Assembly (NCBI GenBank): GCA_018433085.1
Contig: JAHDRW010000004.1
Coordinates: 1 to 64,000 of the forward strand
Length of the DNA stretch: 64,000 nt
DNA from: Deltaproteobacteria bacterium
GTDB taxonomy: Bacteria; Desulfobacterota; Desulfomonilia; UBA1062
Direction: 5' to 3'
This document shows, piece by piece, positions 39,445 to 48,465 of this stretch; positions within the stretch are counted from its first letter, which is position 1, and each line of letters opens with the position of its first letter. The translations under genes and the position numbers were made by a program. The notes under the pieces are model-generated. The model was given only the letters and a program-made list of their open reading frames with translations, was not told where the DNA came from and did not search any database.

Positions 39445-40716
39445 TTACTCAGCAGATCCGTATTTCGCTGTCGTCTCATCCTTGATCGTGCCGTCCTTGA
39501 CGCCCTTGACAATATCCTTAAGATCCGAGATGAAACGATCGACCACGGCATCATCACACGGTTCGGCCTGCAAATGAACAAGGGGTGGCTTATGCGTTCC
39601 GAATGGAACATATCCCTTTTGTACCATTCCAGCGAAAACATTCAGCATATTGAGTGTACTCGATCCAAAGGTCACCATGAGACATTCATTTTCAAGGCAT
39701 TCGAAATCACCCATTGCGCTTATCTCTTTCAGCAGACGATTTTTCACCTCCAGCGCCCGCCGGGTAATATCGATATAACCGTCTTCACCCAGATTCTTCA
39801 GCACTGCCCACGCCGCATATAATGCCGCTCCGGGACGGCTTCCCACCAATGACTGGGTCCGATAATAACCTGACTGCCAATCGTCATCTCCCACAATTAC
39901 CCAATGGTAATCCTGGAGTTTTTCAGAGCGATATAGCACCGTCGAGCATGGTTTCGCCGCATACCCGTGTTTGTGCAAGTCGGCTGAAATCGAACACACC
40001 CCGGGCACTCTAAAGTCAAAGGGCGGGATGTCGTAGCATCCGATCCTTTCGAGCCATGGCAGCAGATAACCGCCGACACAGGCATCCGTGTGCATCCAGA
40101 TTCCATGCCGCTGCGCCACTTCCGCGAGCTCGGGAATCGGATCGATACGCCCGATGCCCCAACACGGCGCTGAGCCGACCATGAAAATAGTATTCGGACC
40201 AATGGCCTTTTCCATGGCCTCGATATCGGCCCGGTAATTATTCAGAACCGGCACCCTCTTGATTTTCATTCCCAGATAATGCGAACCTTTACTGAAAGCT
40301 GCATGGGCGGTCCAGGGGACCACGACCTCATAGGGCTCCTTTGCATTGGGAAGGTTGTCCCGGGCCCACTCGCGTGCTGCATGCAGTGCACAAAAAATAC
40401 TCTCCGTACCGCCGACAGTCAGATTTGCCCGGCCTTCTTTACCGCCATTGAGAATCTCGAGCGCCATATCCAGAATTTCCTGCTGTAATTCCTGCATACC
40501 CGGTTCTAAATCAGCAAGGAATCCGTTGAGATGAAAACCCATGTTCCAGGCATCACGACATACTTTGTGTATCGCGTCATCACCCATATGACATCCGGTT
40601 GTCAATCGGTTCAGGAAATCATCACTGCCTATGTCCTTGCTTCTGAACTCCAAGAGCTTGTCCCTGATCTCATCCCAGCCGATTCCTTTTTTAGGAAATA
40701 CTTTGTTCTCACTCAT
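39445..40716 (-). CDS. PLP-dependent decarboxylase/lyase (group II, SPL-like)
   Basis: AAGGAGAATAACGT precedes ATG 40716. The 423-residue protein is a group II PLP fold: NLTVGGTESIFCALHAAREW, HTDACVGGYLLPWLER and the PLP-lysine stretch SADLHKHGYAAKP. It resembles sphingosine-1-phosphate lyases and glutamate/tyrosine-type decarboxylases; the family removes carboxylate or cleaves amino-alcohol phosphates. Without a search the substrate cannot be set. It is the first gene after a sigma-54 promoter at 40866-40881, and its leader is about 140 bases. Confidence 0.88.
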   Translation of the reverse strand: MSENKVFPKKGIGWDEIRDKLLEFRSKDIGSDDFLNRLTTGCHMGDDAIHKVCRDAWNMGFHLNGFLADLEPGMQELQQEILDMALEILNGGKEGRANLTVGGTESIFCALHAAREWARDNLPNAKEPYEVVVPWTAHAAFSKGSHYLGMKIKRVPVLNNYRADIEAMEKAIGPNTIFMVGSAPCWGIGRIDPIPELAEVAQRHGIWMHTDACVGGYLLPWLERIGCYDIPPFDFRVPGVCSISADLHKHGYAAKPCSTVLYRSEKLQDYHWVIVGDDDWQSGYYRTQSLVGSRPGAALYAAWAVLKNLGEDGYIDITRRALEVKNRLLKEISAMGDFECLENECLMVTFGSSTLNMLNVFAGMVQKGYVPFGTHKPPLVHLQAEPCDDAVVDRFISDLKDIVKGVKDGTIKDETTAKYGSAE

Positions 40717-40865
40717 ACGTTATTCTCCTTGTAATCTGTTGTTCATCTGTTTTTGATGTCGTGTCTGAAGCCTCAGCCTTTCCGGGAGGAACAATTGGAA
40801 GATTCCAGGATAGCTGACAATCCGCCAAAAGATCCGTGTCCCAAATTCGTATACAAAGCTGAGTC

Positions 40866-40881
40866 AGCAAGACATGTGCCA
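40866..40881 (-). promoter_or_regulatory. Sigma-54 promoter of the decarboxylase operon
   Basis: On the minus strand TGGCACATGTCTTGCT reads TGGCAC, five bases, TTGCT. This is a perfect fit to the -24 GG / -12 GC consensus with ten bases between GG and GC. Transcription would start near 40855 and reach the decarboxylase gene at 40716. It is divergent from a sigma-54 activator gene. Confidence 0.8.
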
Positions 40882-40977
40882 CGGCAAATAACTTCATAAG
40901 TAACCGTTTTGACTTGTTCTATTAGATAATCGAATCTTCTGTAATGCCGGTTGCCGCTATTCAGGCATACGGTGCCG

Positions 40978-40987
40978 CAATATTGTC
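40978..40987. promoter_or_regulatory. Possible activator-binding site upstream of the sigma-54 promoter
   Basis: CAATATTGTC, with the palindrome CAATATTG, lies about 110 bases upstream of the -12 element. The same ten bases lie about 68 bases upstream of the second sigma-54 promoter (46505-46520). These are distances typical of enhancer sites for sigma-54 activators. Confidence 0.4.
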
Positions 40988-41048
40988 AAAAGCCTTGACG
41001 TGGTTCTGTTCTGCCGGTAATATCCCCGGTGCATCTACAAGGAGCATC

Positions 41049-44000
41049 ATGAATGATTCCGTGCCATCCTTTTCAGTCGATCAATGGAATTTTCTGTCAA
41101 TACTGGAGGCATTCGGCGAACCTGTATCCATGGATGTGGTCAATGAACTGGCCCCTCTGACGCCGAGCTCCCTGTTCGGCCTGATCAATATCGCCACCGA
41201 ACTGGGTTGGCTGCATATCTCCAAGGATCATGATCTGTCCTTGAACGCAAATCTGCCCGAGTTGGTCATAAAAACATTTTCCGAGATAAATACGGAGGCC
41301 CGGATAGCCGAACTGCTTAAACAGATCCAGGAAACCGGCATTCAGTCGAAGCTCAGCAAACAGATTATGACAAGGCTTATGCACAATTCTGGCCAGGGAC
41401 TCGAGGCGGCGCAGCTTGATTATGAAATGGCCAGCAAGGCATTTTCAAGACGGGACTTTACAGCAGCCAGGAAACAGTTGGAAAAAGTGCTTGCCTATGC
41501 TGAAAAGCAGCTGGAAAAAAGCACCTCTGCCGCACTTTACATACGGGCGGTGCTCGATCTTTCCAAACTTCAGCAGAGGATGAGCACGCGCTTCGATACC
41601 ATGTATCAGCTTCTGGTAAATGCTCGCGACATTGCAAAACAGTTGGGAGATAAACGCAACCAGACGCTTCTGAACATGCACATCGGATGGCACTTCATCT
41701 ATCTTGCTGATTATACTAAAGGACTGTCAATATTGGCGGATGCCATAGAAATGGTCGATATACTGGGCGATGAAGACATCAAGGACCAGAGCGCAGAATT
41801 CTTCGGCATATATTTTTTCCATCTGGGGCTGTATGACGAAGCAAATAAATATTTTGAAAAAGCTCTGCAAGCATCAACCAAAGGGGTCTCTCTTCTCCTT
41901 GCAAACGAGATCTCCATGTTTACCGCCTACTCTGCCATTATTACCGGTAAGATACAACGGGCTGTCGGAATTCTCGATTCTGGCTGGCACCGCGCCCTGA
42001 TGGAAAACGATCATCACCTCGCGACCCGTAACCGAGCAAGTCTGGCTGTCATGCTTATCCTCTGGAACGAAAAACACAAGGCCTTGCCCCACATCCAGGC
42101 CTGCCTTGCGAAAGCAGAAAATCAGATTAATTACTGGGCATTGCACGAAGCAACTGGCGCTATGGCAAATTATTACTATCTGGAGGACAATCTGGAGGAG
42201 TCCTATAAGTGGATTGCCAAATCTTGTTCTTACCTCTCCAAACTGCCTCCCTTTGCCACGAATCCTGTCTTTCCACAATTCATTGAGATGCTGATCGCAT
42301 TCAATAATTCAGGGTATGAACCTATTCCCGGATATAATTACCAGGGAATGATGGATTCTCTAATAAACGGGGTCAATATCCATCAGAACGGATTCGCTTT
42401 GTACATTCAGGCAAAACTGGCAATCACGAACGGGGGCGGCGATACCGGGGAAATCAGGCGCATGCTCGAGAAAAGCGCCCGCGACCTTGAACGCTCCGGC
42501 GATGTCATCAACCTTGCCCGGTGCCGTGTGGAACTCGCCAGAATCTATTTTCAAAATGACCGGCAGGATGAGGCCAAGGACCTTGCCTTGAAGGCGTGGG
42601 AAATCCTGGCAGGATATGGCAACACCTTTAATCCTCACAAGTTCTTCCCAGACAGCCTGAAACCTCTTCTGGGGATAAGCTCCCTATCAAGCCCCCACAA
42701 CCCCAAGGAGGACCTCCTGGACTGTTTTATGGATATGCTGGAGGAGACCTTCCCCTCTTCCGATATCGACAACGTTCTCCGTGGCATCGTATCTACCACC
42801 AGTCGGTTCTTCGAGGCCGAACGGGGAGGTATTTTCCTCATCGAAAACTCTCAGCCTGTATTTCATGCCGGCTATAACCTGACCCATCAAGAGGTTATGG
42901 GCGAGGGCTTCCGCTTCAGCCTCGAACAGATACGGAAGGTTTCCAAGAACACGCAGCCACTTGTTTTGAAAGGGGACCTCTCACGGAATGTCTGCCATAT
43001 ATCCGGTATTGTATGCATACCATTTACGCTTTATGACGAAGCACCGGCAGTTCTCTATCAGGACAACTCATATACTGACCTACAATTTGAATATCTTGAC
43101 CGGTCTCTGCTTATGCGTATTTCGCGATATCTCAGCACCAAGGCCATCTGTGCCACGCGATATCCCCGAGCAGAAGAGCAACCCTTCGCCAGTCAGGGAA
43201 CGCCTCTGGAAGAACCGGCGGATGAACGCTATGAGATGAAGGCAGAGAGCCCTGTCATGAAAGAATTGCTCGCACGAGCTCGACAGGTCGCTATCTCGGA
43301 TGCATCGGTGCTTATCCTCGGCGAGACCGGTGTGGGCAAGGAACTCCTGGCAAGACAACTCCATGCCATGAGCCATCGGAATATGAACCCATTCATTGTG
43401 GTCGATCTCACCAGCACCCCTGAAACCCTGGTCGAAAGTGAGCTGTTCGGACATGAAAAAGGGGCCTTTACCGGGGCTGACCGGCTGAAACAGGGACGGA
43501 TGGAATTGGCTCACAAGGGCACCCTCTTCATAGACGAGGTCGGCGACATTCCTAAATCAGCACAAACCAAGCTTCTGCGCTCGCTTCAGGAAAAGGCATT
43601 TTCCCGCGTCGGCGGTACCCGCAGCATCCATTCCGACTTCCGCCTTGTGGCGGCCACCAACCGCGACCTGGCAAAAGAGGTCGAACACAATAATTTCCGA
43701 GAAGATTTGTATTATCGCCTCAATGTTGTGCCTCTGGAAATACCTCCCTTAAGAAATCGAGGCAATGACGTGATTACCCTGGCTCTTCACTTTCTGTCGC
43801 TGTACACAAATAAATACAGACGTCCTCTGCTTCGGCTCACCCAAGAAAACAAAGCCAAGCTTATGTCATATACGTGGCCCGGCAATGTACGAGAACTGAA
43901 GAATGTCATCGAGCGTGCCGTTATTATGTCAAGCCAGGACAGGCCGGAACTCGTCTTGCCCATGAACAGCCACATCAAATCGGAAAATCCGTTCAAGGCA

Positions 44001-44165
44001 CGCCCGAAAATGGATGAACTCCAGCGGCAATATATAGAATACATCCTGGATCAAACTGATGGCAAGCTCAGCGGATCAGGAGGAGCAGCAGAAATACTCG
44101 GCATGAAACGCAGCACACTCTACACACGGATGCTTAAACTGGGTCTTATAGATACCAGGAAATAG
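41049..44165 (+). CDS. Sigma-54 activator with large N-terminal TPR-like region, GAF-type domain and Fis helix-turn-helix
   Basis: ATG 41049 follows AAGGAGCATC; an open frame 35 codons longer has no signal. The 1038-residue protein has a long helical N-terminal region with TPR-like repeats (about 80-530), a GAF-like sensor (about 557-685), an AAA+ domain with Walker A GETGVGKE (near 757), ELFGHEKGAFTGAD (GAFTGA near 804), FIDEVGDIP and a C-terminal Fis-type helix-turn-helix (AAEILGMKRSTLYTRMLKLGL). It should activate RNA polymerase at sigma-54 promoters. It is divergent from the decarboxylase operon, which has such a promoter. No receiver domain, so the signal is sensed directly. Confidence 0.93.
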   Translation: MNDSVPSFSVDQWNFLSILEAFGEPVSMDVVNELAPLTPSSLFGLINIATELGWLHISKDHDLSLNANLPELVIKTFSEINTEARIAELLKQIQETGIQSKLSKQIMTRLMHNSGQGLEAAQLDYEMASKAFSRRDFTAARKQLEKVLAYAEKQLEKSTSAALYIRAVLDLSKLQQRMSTRFDTMYQLLVNARDIAKQLGDKRNQTLLNMHIGWHFIYLADYTKGLSILADAIEMVDILGDEDIKDQSAEFFGIYFFHLGLYDEANKYFEKALQASTKGVSLLLANEISMFTAYSAIITGKIQRAVGILDSGWHRALMENDHHLATRNRASLAVMLILWNEKHKALPHIQACLAKAENQINYWALHEATGAMANYYYLEDNLEESYKWIAKSCSYLSKLPPFATNPVFPQFIEMLIAFNNSGYEPIPGYNYQGMMDSLINGVNIHQNGFALYIQAKLAITNGGGDTGEIRRMLEKSARDLERSGDVINLARCRVELARIYFQNDRQDEAKDLALKAWEILAGYGNTFNPHKFFPDSLKPLLGISSLSSPHNPKEDLLDCFMDMLEETFPSSDIDNVLRGIVSTTSRFFEAERGGIFLIENSQPVFHAGYNLTHQEVMGEGFRFSLEQIRKVSKNTQPLVLKGDLSRNVCHISGIVCIPFTLYDEAPAVLYQDNSYTDLQFEYLDRSLLMRISRYLSTKAICATRYPRAEEQPFASQGTPLEEPADERYEMKAESPVMKELLARARQVAISDASVLILGETGVGKELLARQLHAMSHRNMNPFIVVDLTSTPETLVESELFGHEKGAFTGADRLKQGRMELAHKGTLFIDEVGDIPKSAQTKLLRSLQEKAFSRVGGTRSIHSDFRLVAATNRDLAKEVEHNNFREDLYYRLNVVPLEIPPLRNRGNDVITLALHFLSLYTNKYRRPLLRLTQENKAKLMSYTWPGNVRELKNVIERAVIMSSQDRPELVLPMNSHIKSENPFKARPKMDELQRQYIEYILDQTDGKLSGSGGAAEILGMKRSTLYTRMLKLGLIDTRK

Positions 44166-44220
44166 GCCTTCAGGATACGACCTTCTCGATCAAAAACAGA
44201 CAGCAACGCCTTGTTGTTCA

Positions 44221-44549
44221 CGAAATATCCTGGAACGACTCCGAGATTACGAAAATGATGTCCTGAGATTCATGACAGACAAAGAGGTCCCTTTCTCCAA
44301 CAACCTTGCGGAAAATGACGTCCGAATGGCCAAGGTGCAACAGAAAATCCCCGGATGCTTCCACTCCCGGGAAGGTGCTGAAATGTTCTGTCTCATTCGC
44401 AGTTACTTATCCACGGCTAGAAAGCACGGCGTTTCTGCAACCGAAGTCTTGCGGCTGCTGTTTGAGGGCAACCCGCCTGATTTCGTGACTCTCGATTAAT
44501 CTCCTGCTTCTCAAAATCCTACCAAGGCAGCAACGTGCTGAATAGTTAC
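44221..44549 (+). pseudogene. IS66-family transposase C-terminal remnant and IS end
   Basis: From 44230 the frame reads LERLRDYENDVLRFMTDKEV, then PFSNNLAENDVRMAKVQQKI and the GAEMFCLIRSYLSTARKHG motif, ending at 44499. This is the C-terminal end of an IS66 (TnpC) transposase. The IS right end appears to be GTTAC at 44545-44549. The left part of the element is missing; the sigma-54 activator gene ends 55 bases upstream. It broke into the aldehyde oxidoreductase gene that follows. Confidence 0.85.
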
Positions 44550-44711
44550 CGTTTGTTTTCACTGCCGAGCGGATCGGTCTTAGGATCGACCTCATCGCAG
44601 AGTATCCCGGTAATCAGGCCGTGCCCCCCACGTATGATATTTTGCAGGCCATTCGGTTGTGAAAGAACCATTGCTCAGATCTATCCGTAAAATTCTCTTT
44701 TCCATGCTCAT
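44550..44711 (-). pseudogene. 5' remnant of an aldehyde:ferredoxin oxidoreductase gene
   Basis: From ATG 44711 (with AAGGAGG before it) the minus strand reads MEKRILRIDLSNGSFTTEWP, then the frame shifts near a G-run at about 44627 and continues GGHGLITGILCDEVDPKTDP, LGSENK. This matches the start of AOR-type tungsten enzymes (KILRIDL, GGRGLGA, DEV-P-TDPL-ENK). It ends at the IS66 end. The remainder is gone, so the gene is dead twice over: shifted and truncated. The 250 bp between it and the porin terminator show no other gene. Confidence 0.75.
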
Positions 44712-44964
44712 TGCCTCCTTCTTGATTTTATGGCGCAGAGATGCTTTCCCCCCTGTGTTGATTACAGATCTAACCTGATGTACGTTTATGTGCTGTTTGT
44801 CTTACCAGAGCATCATATTGTGGGAGCCCTTTGTGGAGCCCCTCTTCTGTGTCCTGTTTATACGTATTCCGTACCGGACACTGTTTGCCGGCATTATATT
44901 TTTCTGCTGTCTCGCCTGCCTGATGATTGAAACCGAATTGCACAAGCCTGTAAAAAGGCATCCT

Positions 44965-45005
44965 AAAAAGGCGGTGGACCGTCAGTAGCTACGATCCACC
45001 GCCTT
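44965..45005 (-). terminator. Rho-independent terminator of the porin gene
   Basis: On the minus strand AAGGCGGTGGA pairs with TCCACCGCCTT (11 bp) around a 16-base loop, followed directly by TTTTT. It begins 20 bases after the porin stop. Confidence 0.8.
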
Positions 45006-45024
45006 CTGGGGGGGTGCTTCGTGA

Positions 45025-46410
45025 TTAGAAAGTCAGGACCATCATCGTCTGAACAAACGTTGCTTCTTCATCATCGCCGTAAATCAGCTCAGCAACATCA
45101 TCAGGCGATGTATACCCTCCGCCGACTCCCCAAATCAGGTTTTCATTCACCATCCAGTCCACAAACAGGTTGTATTCAGTCGCATATTCATCCGAATCCA
45201 ACGGGGTACCGAAATAATTTTTTTCTGCAAGTTTGTGCCGGATATAATGAGCACTTACCATCATGGTTTCCAGAGGGCAGAATCCGGCAGAAACAATAAA
45301 ATCTTTCCTGTTGATATTAGGAAGCTGCGCTTCCCCGATCAGCTCTCCAATGACCCATCTGTTCCATGAAGTGTTACCCTGAAACATCGGATCGTAGCTC
45401 TCGTCCTTATCATCCAAGGGATCGTCATCCCCTGAAAAATAGTTGTATTGAACACTCACGAAGGGAGCGAACGGTGCCGGAAGTGTATAGGTAGCCGCAG
45501 CGAACCATGCAGAGGCATCCCTGTCAAGCTCAGTCACACCGGAACGACCGGCATCACCTTTCTCCAGCACGTATTCGCCCTCCAGGAGAAGCCCGCCAAA
45601 ACCGACCTGTGCACCGATATCATAGGCCTGCGTATCATTGTTTACCAGGAAATCGTCTCCATCGGGTGTCGTCGCTTGTGCCCCTGTTTCGGAATCGATA
45701 TAATAGTCGCTCCTATCTGCCTTGTTGTAATAACCGCCGTAGATAAATGCCGTCTCGGACACGTCATAATGCAGCGAGAGCCCGAACAGCTCGACATCAT
45801 CCCTGATGATCCCATCTTGAAAGTAATCCTTGTCCATAGCCCAGAAAGCACTGCCCCGCAGATTGCCAAAATCACCATCCAGGCGGACAGCAAAGGGGAA
45901 ACTATGCTTGCAGAAGAACCAGTAAGCAGCCTCTGCGCCTTGCCCTTGGCCGACAACGAATTTCTTTTCAATTTCAATATCCTGGCTTCCAATGGTCAAG
46001 TCAAAGGGTTTGCCTCCCAGGGCTTTCATCTTGACCCAGGCTTGATCTACACCAAAATCGTCTCCATCAGGAAAGCCATAGAGATCGGGGCCGCTTATTG
46101 TCTCAGCATAATAGAGCTTGAGCTGAGATTCTAAACCTGTCCAACCCAGATCCTTCTCGGCGCTGAAGCTGACCTTGCTGAATACCTCGGCAAAGGCGGT
46201 GTTCGAATCCGTTGCTCCCGGCACATCAGCGCCATAATACGGATTGTTGTCTGCACGGTAAAAAAGATACTGCTCAAAACCAACACTGACCTTGTCCAGA
46301 GTATCACCGAGATTTGTTTTCTCATCCCCGGCATAAATAATCGCCGGAGACCATATCATAAACACCACAACCCCGATCCATAGCCCACATAAAAATCCCC
46401 TCTTTTTCAT
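45025..46410 (-). CDS. Outer-membrane porin-like beta-barrel protein
   Basis: From ATG 46410 (AAAGGAG lies 10 bases before) this is a 461-residue protein with a signal peptide (MKKRGFLCGLWIGVVVFMIW, then SPAIIYAG). The mature part alternates strands rich in Tyr, Gly and Asp and ends in F (MMVLTF), as outer-membrane barrels do. It looks like alginate-export/carbohydrate or organic-acid porins but the substrate is unknown. It is driven by a sigma-54 promoter almost identical to that of the decarboxylase operon, so it probably admits the same compound. Confidence 0.85.
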   Translation of the reverse strand: MKKRGFLCGLWIGVVVFMIWSPAIIYAGDEKTNLGDTLDKVSVGFEQYLFYRADNNPYYGADVPGATDSNTAFAEVFSKVSFSAEKDLGWTGLESQLKLYYAETISGPDLYGFPDGDDFGVDQAWVKMKALGGKPFDLTIGSQDIEIEKKFVVGQGQGAEAAYWFFCKHSFPFAVRLDGDFGNLRGSAFWAMDKDYFQDGIIRDDVELFGLSLHYDVSETAFIYGGYYNKADRSDYYIDSETGAQATTPDGDDFLVNNDTQAYDIGAQVGFGGLLLEGEYVLEKGDAGRSGVTELDRDASAWFAAATYTLPAPFAPFVSVQYNYFSGDDDPLDDKDESYDPMFQGNTSWNRWVIGELIGEAQLPNINRKDFIVSAGFCPLETMMVSAHYIRHKLAEKNYFGTPLDSDEYATEYNLFVDWMVNENLIWGVGGGYTSPDDVAELIYGDDEEATFVQTMMVLTF

Positions 46411-46504
46411 TCCCGCCGCTCCTTTCACGCTTGTATTGAGGTTTTCTTTCACTTCCCTGGCTGGTGTCTGATTTTCCAGCTGCACCAACAATGACAGTGT
46501 CTTC

Positions 46505-46520
46505 AGCAAGAGATATGCCA
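46505..46520 (-). promoter_or_regulatory. Sigma-54 promoter of the porin gene
   Basis: On the minus strand TGGCATATCTCTTGCT reads TGGCAT, five bases, TTGCT: -24 GG and -12 GC with ten bases between. It differs from the promoter at 40866-40881 in only two bases. Transcription would start near 46494, 84 bases before the porin ATG. Confidence 0.75.
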
Positions 46521-46573
46521 CAGGTAAAATGGTTCTAGTCGCTTGATTTACTTGATTTATATTTCGGTTTGCT

Positions 46574-46583
46574 CAATATTGTC
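46574..46583. promoter_or_regulatory. Possible activator-binding site of the porin promoter
   Basis: CAATATTGTC is the same word as at 40978-40987, about 68 bases upstream of the porin -12 element. The core CAATATTG is a palindrome. Confidence 0.4.
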
Positions 46584-46789
46584 GGCCTACCGCCGCCATA
46601 CCGTCGCCTTGTGCCGCCATACAAGCAAAAAACGCGAAGCATGCGTTCTATGGTTAAGACATGAATCTTCTCTGCAAAAAAAACGAGGCGAGAGGCTGGG
46701 CGCGTGAATGCTTTGCTCAAAAAAAGATAGCTGCCCGGGGTAATGCAGAAAGGACTTGAGATGTCACGATCCTGGATTCCCGCCCCCTC

Positions 46790-47310
46790 ATAACGATAAG
46801 GGGGATCGACACCGAGGATGTTGTTGAGTTCCTGTTGTTTCCTGGTGACATCGCCCACGCGCAAGTCCTTTCCGGGCCTGCCAAAGCATTCAATCACATC
46901 GAGTTGATCCAGCAAGCCTTGAAGCGTGTACTTGCCAAACAGGTTTTTCTTCTGCATCGCCTTTTGATGCAGGATAAATATATCAGCGCCACGAACTGCA
47001 CGAACAACTTCCCATCCAGCGACTGCTCCGAGGAAACCAGCAGCCTCCGCATGCTTAAGCGCTCCTTGAGATTGCCGAACGCCTTTTCCACCAGGTCCCT
47101 GTCGCGGTAGATATCGAGCGCCTTGACGGGATCTTTTTTTTATTGCTGAGGAGCGCAGAGTACCCATAATTCCTTCGGGCTTCATCTATTGCCTTTTGTC
47201 TGGCAATCACCTTGATGTTTCTTGCCGGTGTTTCATGGATTTCACAGTATTTATCATAGAGTTTTGAGTTCTCGGGCTTCATGACGCCACTGTGCAGTTC
47301 TTTCTGGAGC
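46790..47310 (-). pseudogene. IS1634-family transposase remnant with frameshifts
   Basis: Minus-strand reading, changing frame twice, gives MKPENSKLYDKYCEIHETPA, ARRNYGYSALLSN, then VEKAFGNLKERLSMRRLLVS, and GKYTLQGLLDQLDVIECFGR with GDVTRKQQELNNILGVDPP. This is the C-terminal part of IS1634/IS4-like transposases. One frameshift lies at an A8/T8 run near 47140. No intact element or ends were found. Confidence 0.75.
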
Positions 47311-47399
47311 CCGCATACCCGCCCGTTGCCACCTGCCCGCGAGCGGGTATTCATACTTATCAGGGAATGCTTTTTTAAGCCCTGCGTCAGGAGTGGAGT

Positions 47400-48401
47400 A
47401 TGGACGACATCATCCGGCTGGTGGGTCCCCAGGGGGCCGTTGAGATACTGGGCATCCGCATGGTGGGTATCAATGCGGAAAACGGGAAGAAACTCCTGTT
47501 CAGCCTGGTATTCATTCTCTTTATCCTGCTGCTGGGACGGCTGCTCGGGCTGCTGGCGGACTGGTTTTTCCGCCGCCGGGTGAACGAGCGGGCCAGGTTC
47601 TGGACCCGGCAGGGCATACGGCTCGCGGTTTCCCTGCTGCTGTTCGTGGGGCTGGTTTCCGTATGGTTCGACGATCCCATGCGGCTGGCCACGGCCCTGG
47701 GCCTGGTGACCGCCGGCCTGGCCTTTGCCCTGCAGCGGGTGGTCACCGCTGTTGCAGGCTATTTCGTGATTCTAAGGGGCAAAACCTTTAATGTGGGAGA
47801 CCGGATCGTGATGGGCGGTGTGCGGGGAGATGTGATAGCGCTCAGGTTCACCCAGACCGTGATCATGGAGATGGGCCAGCCCCCTCCGGTTCAGCAGGAC
47901 AGGCCCGCCATGTGGGTGCAGGCGAGGCAGTACACGGGCCGTATCGTGACGGTCAGCAATGCCCGGATATTCGACGAGCCGGTGTACAATTACACGCTCG
48001 AGTTCAATTACCTCTGGGAGGAGCTCATGGTTCCCGTGCGGTATGGAACGAACCGCATCCGAGCCGAGGAAATCATGCTGGAGTCCGCCCGCCGGCACAC
48101 CGTGACCACCAGCATGATGGGGGAAGAGGCCATGCATGAAATGCAGCGCCGCTATCTTCTCAAGCCGGACGAGATCGGACCGCGGGTATATTACCGCCTG
48201 ACCGACAACTGGCTGGAGATGACCGTGCGATTTATTGTGGAAGACCGGGGCATCCGGGATGTGAAAGACGCCATGAGCCGGGACATCCTGCAGGCCTTCG
48301 AGCGTGAAGGTATCGAGATCTCGTCGGCAACCGTCGATGTGGTAGGCCTGCCGCCTCTCGTCCTCAGGCAGGAGAAACCGGGTGAACCTCGCCCTTCCTG
48401 A
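47400..48401 (+). CDS. Small-conductance mechanosensitive channel (MscS family)
   Basis: GGAGTGGAGT precedes ATG 47400. The 333-residue protein has three hydrophobic N-terminal segments, the pore-lining helix ATALGLVTAGLAFALQ and the MscS beta domain FNVGDRIVMGGVRGDV, FTQTVI. It opens under hypo-osmotic stress. The C-terminal alpha/beta domain is present (residues about 190-320). It is a single gene convergent with the amidohydrolase. Confidence 0.93.
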   Translation: MDDIIRLVGPQGAVEILGIRMVGINAENGKKLLFSLVFILFILLLGRLLGLLADWFFRRRVNERARFWTRQGIRLAVSLLLFVGLVSVWFDDPMRLATALGLVTAGLAFALQRVVTAVAGYFVILRGKTFNVGDRIVMGGVRGDVIALRFTQTVIMEMGQPPPVQQDRPAMWVQARQYTGRIVTVSNARIFDEPVYNYTLEFNYLWEELMVPVRYGTNRIRAEEIMLESARRHTVTTSMMGEEAMHEMQRRYLLKPDEIGPRVYYRLTDNWLEMTVRFIVEDRGIRDVKDAMSRDILQAFEREGIEISSATVDVVGLPPLVLRQEKPGEPRPS

Positions 48402-48441
48402 CTGGGTGTCCCGGGCCTGCATGGATGTTCCTTCGTGAAAC

Positions 48442-48455
48442 GTGAACCCGTCCCC
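48442..48455. repeat. Copy of the GTGAACCCGTCCCC word
   Basis: GTGAACCCGTCCCC lies at the 3' end between convergent genes, identical to 33394-33407 and inverted to 33127-33141. It is one member of a dispersed REP-like family. Confidence 0.6.
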
Positions 48456-48465
48456 GAAATCTCTG

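Noticed and set aside
44788..44988. Short hydrophobic + strand frame between the AOR remnant and the porin.
   Set aside because: No ribosome-binding site, and it runs through the porin terminator on the opposite strand.
46195..46225. GTTCGAATCC, reminiscent of a tRNA T-loop.
   Set aside because: It lies inside the porin gene and there is no clover-leaf around it.
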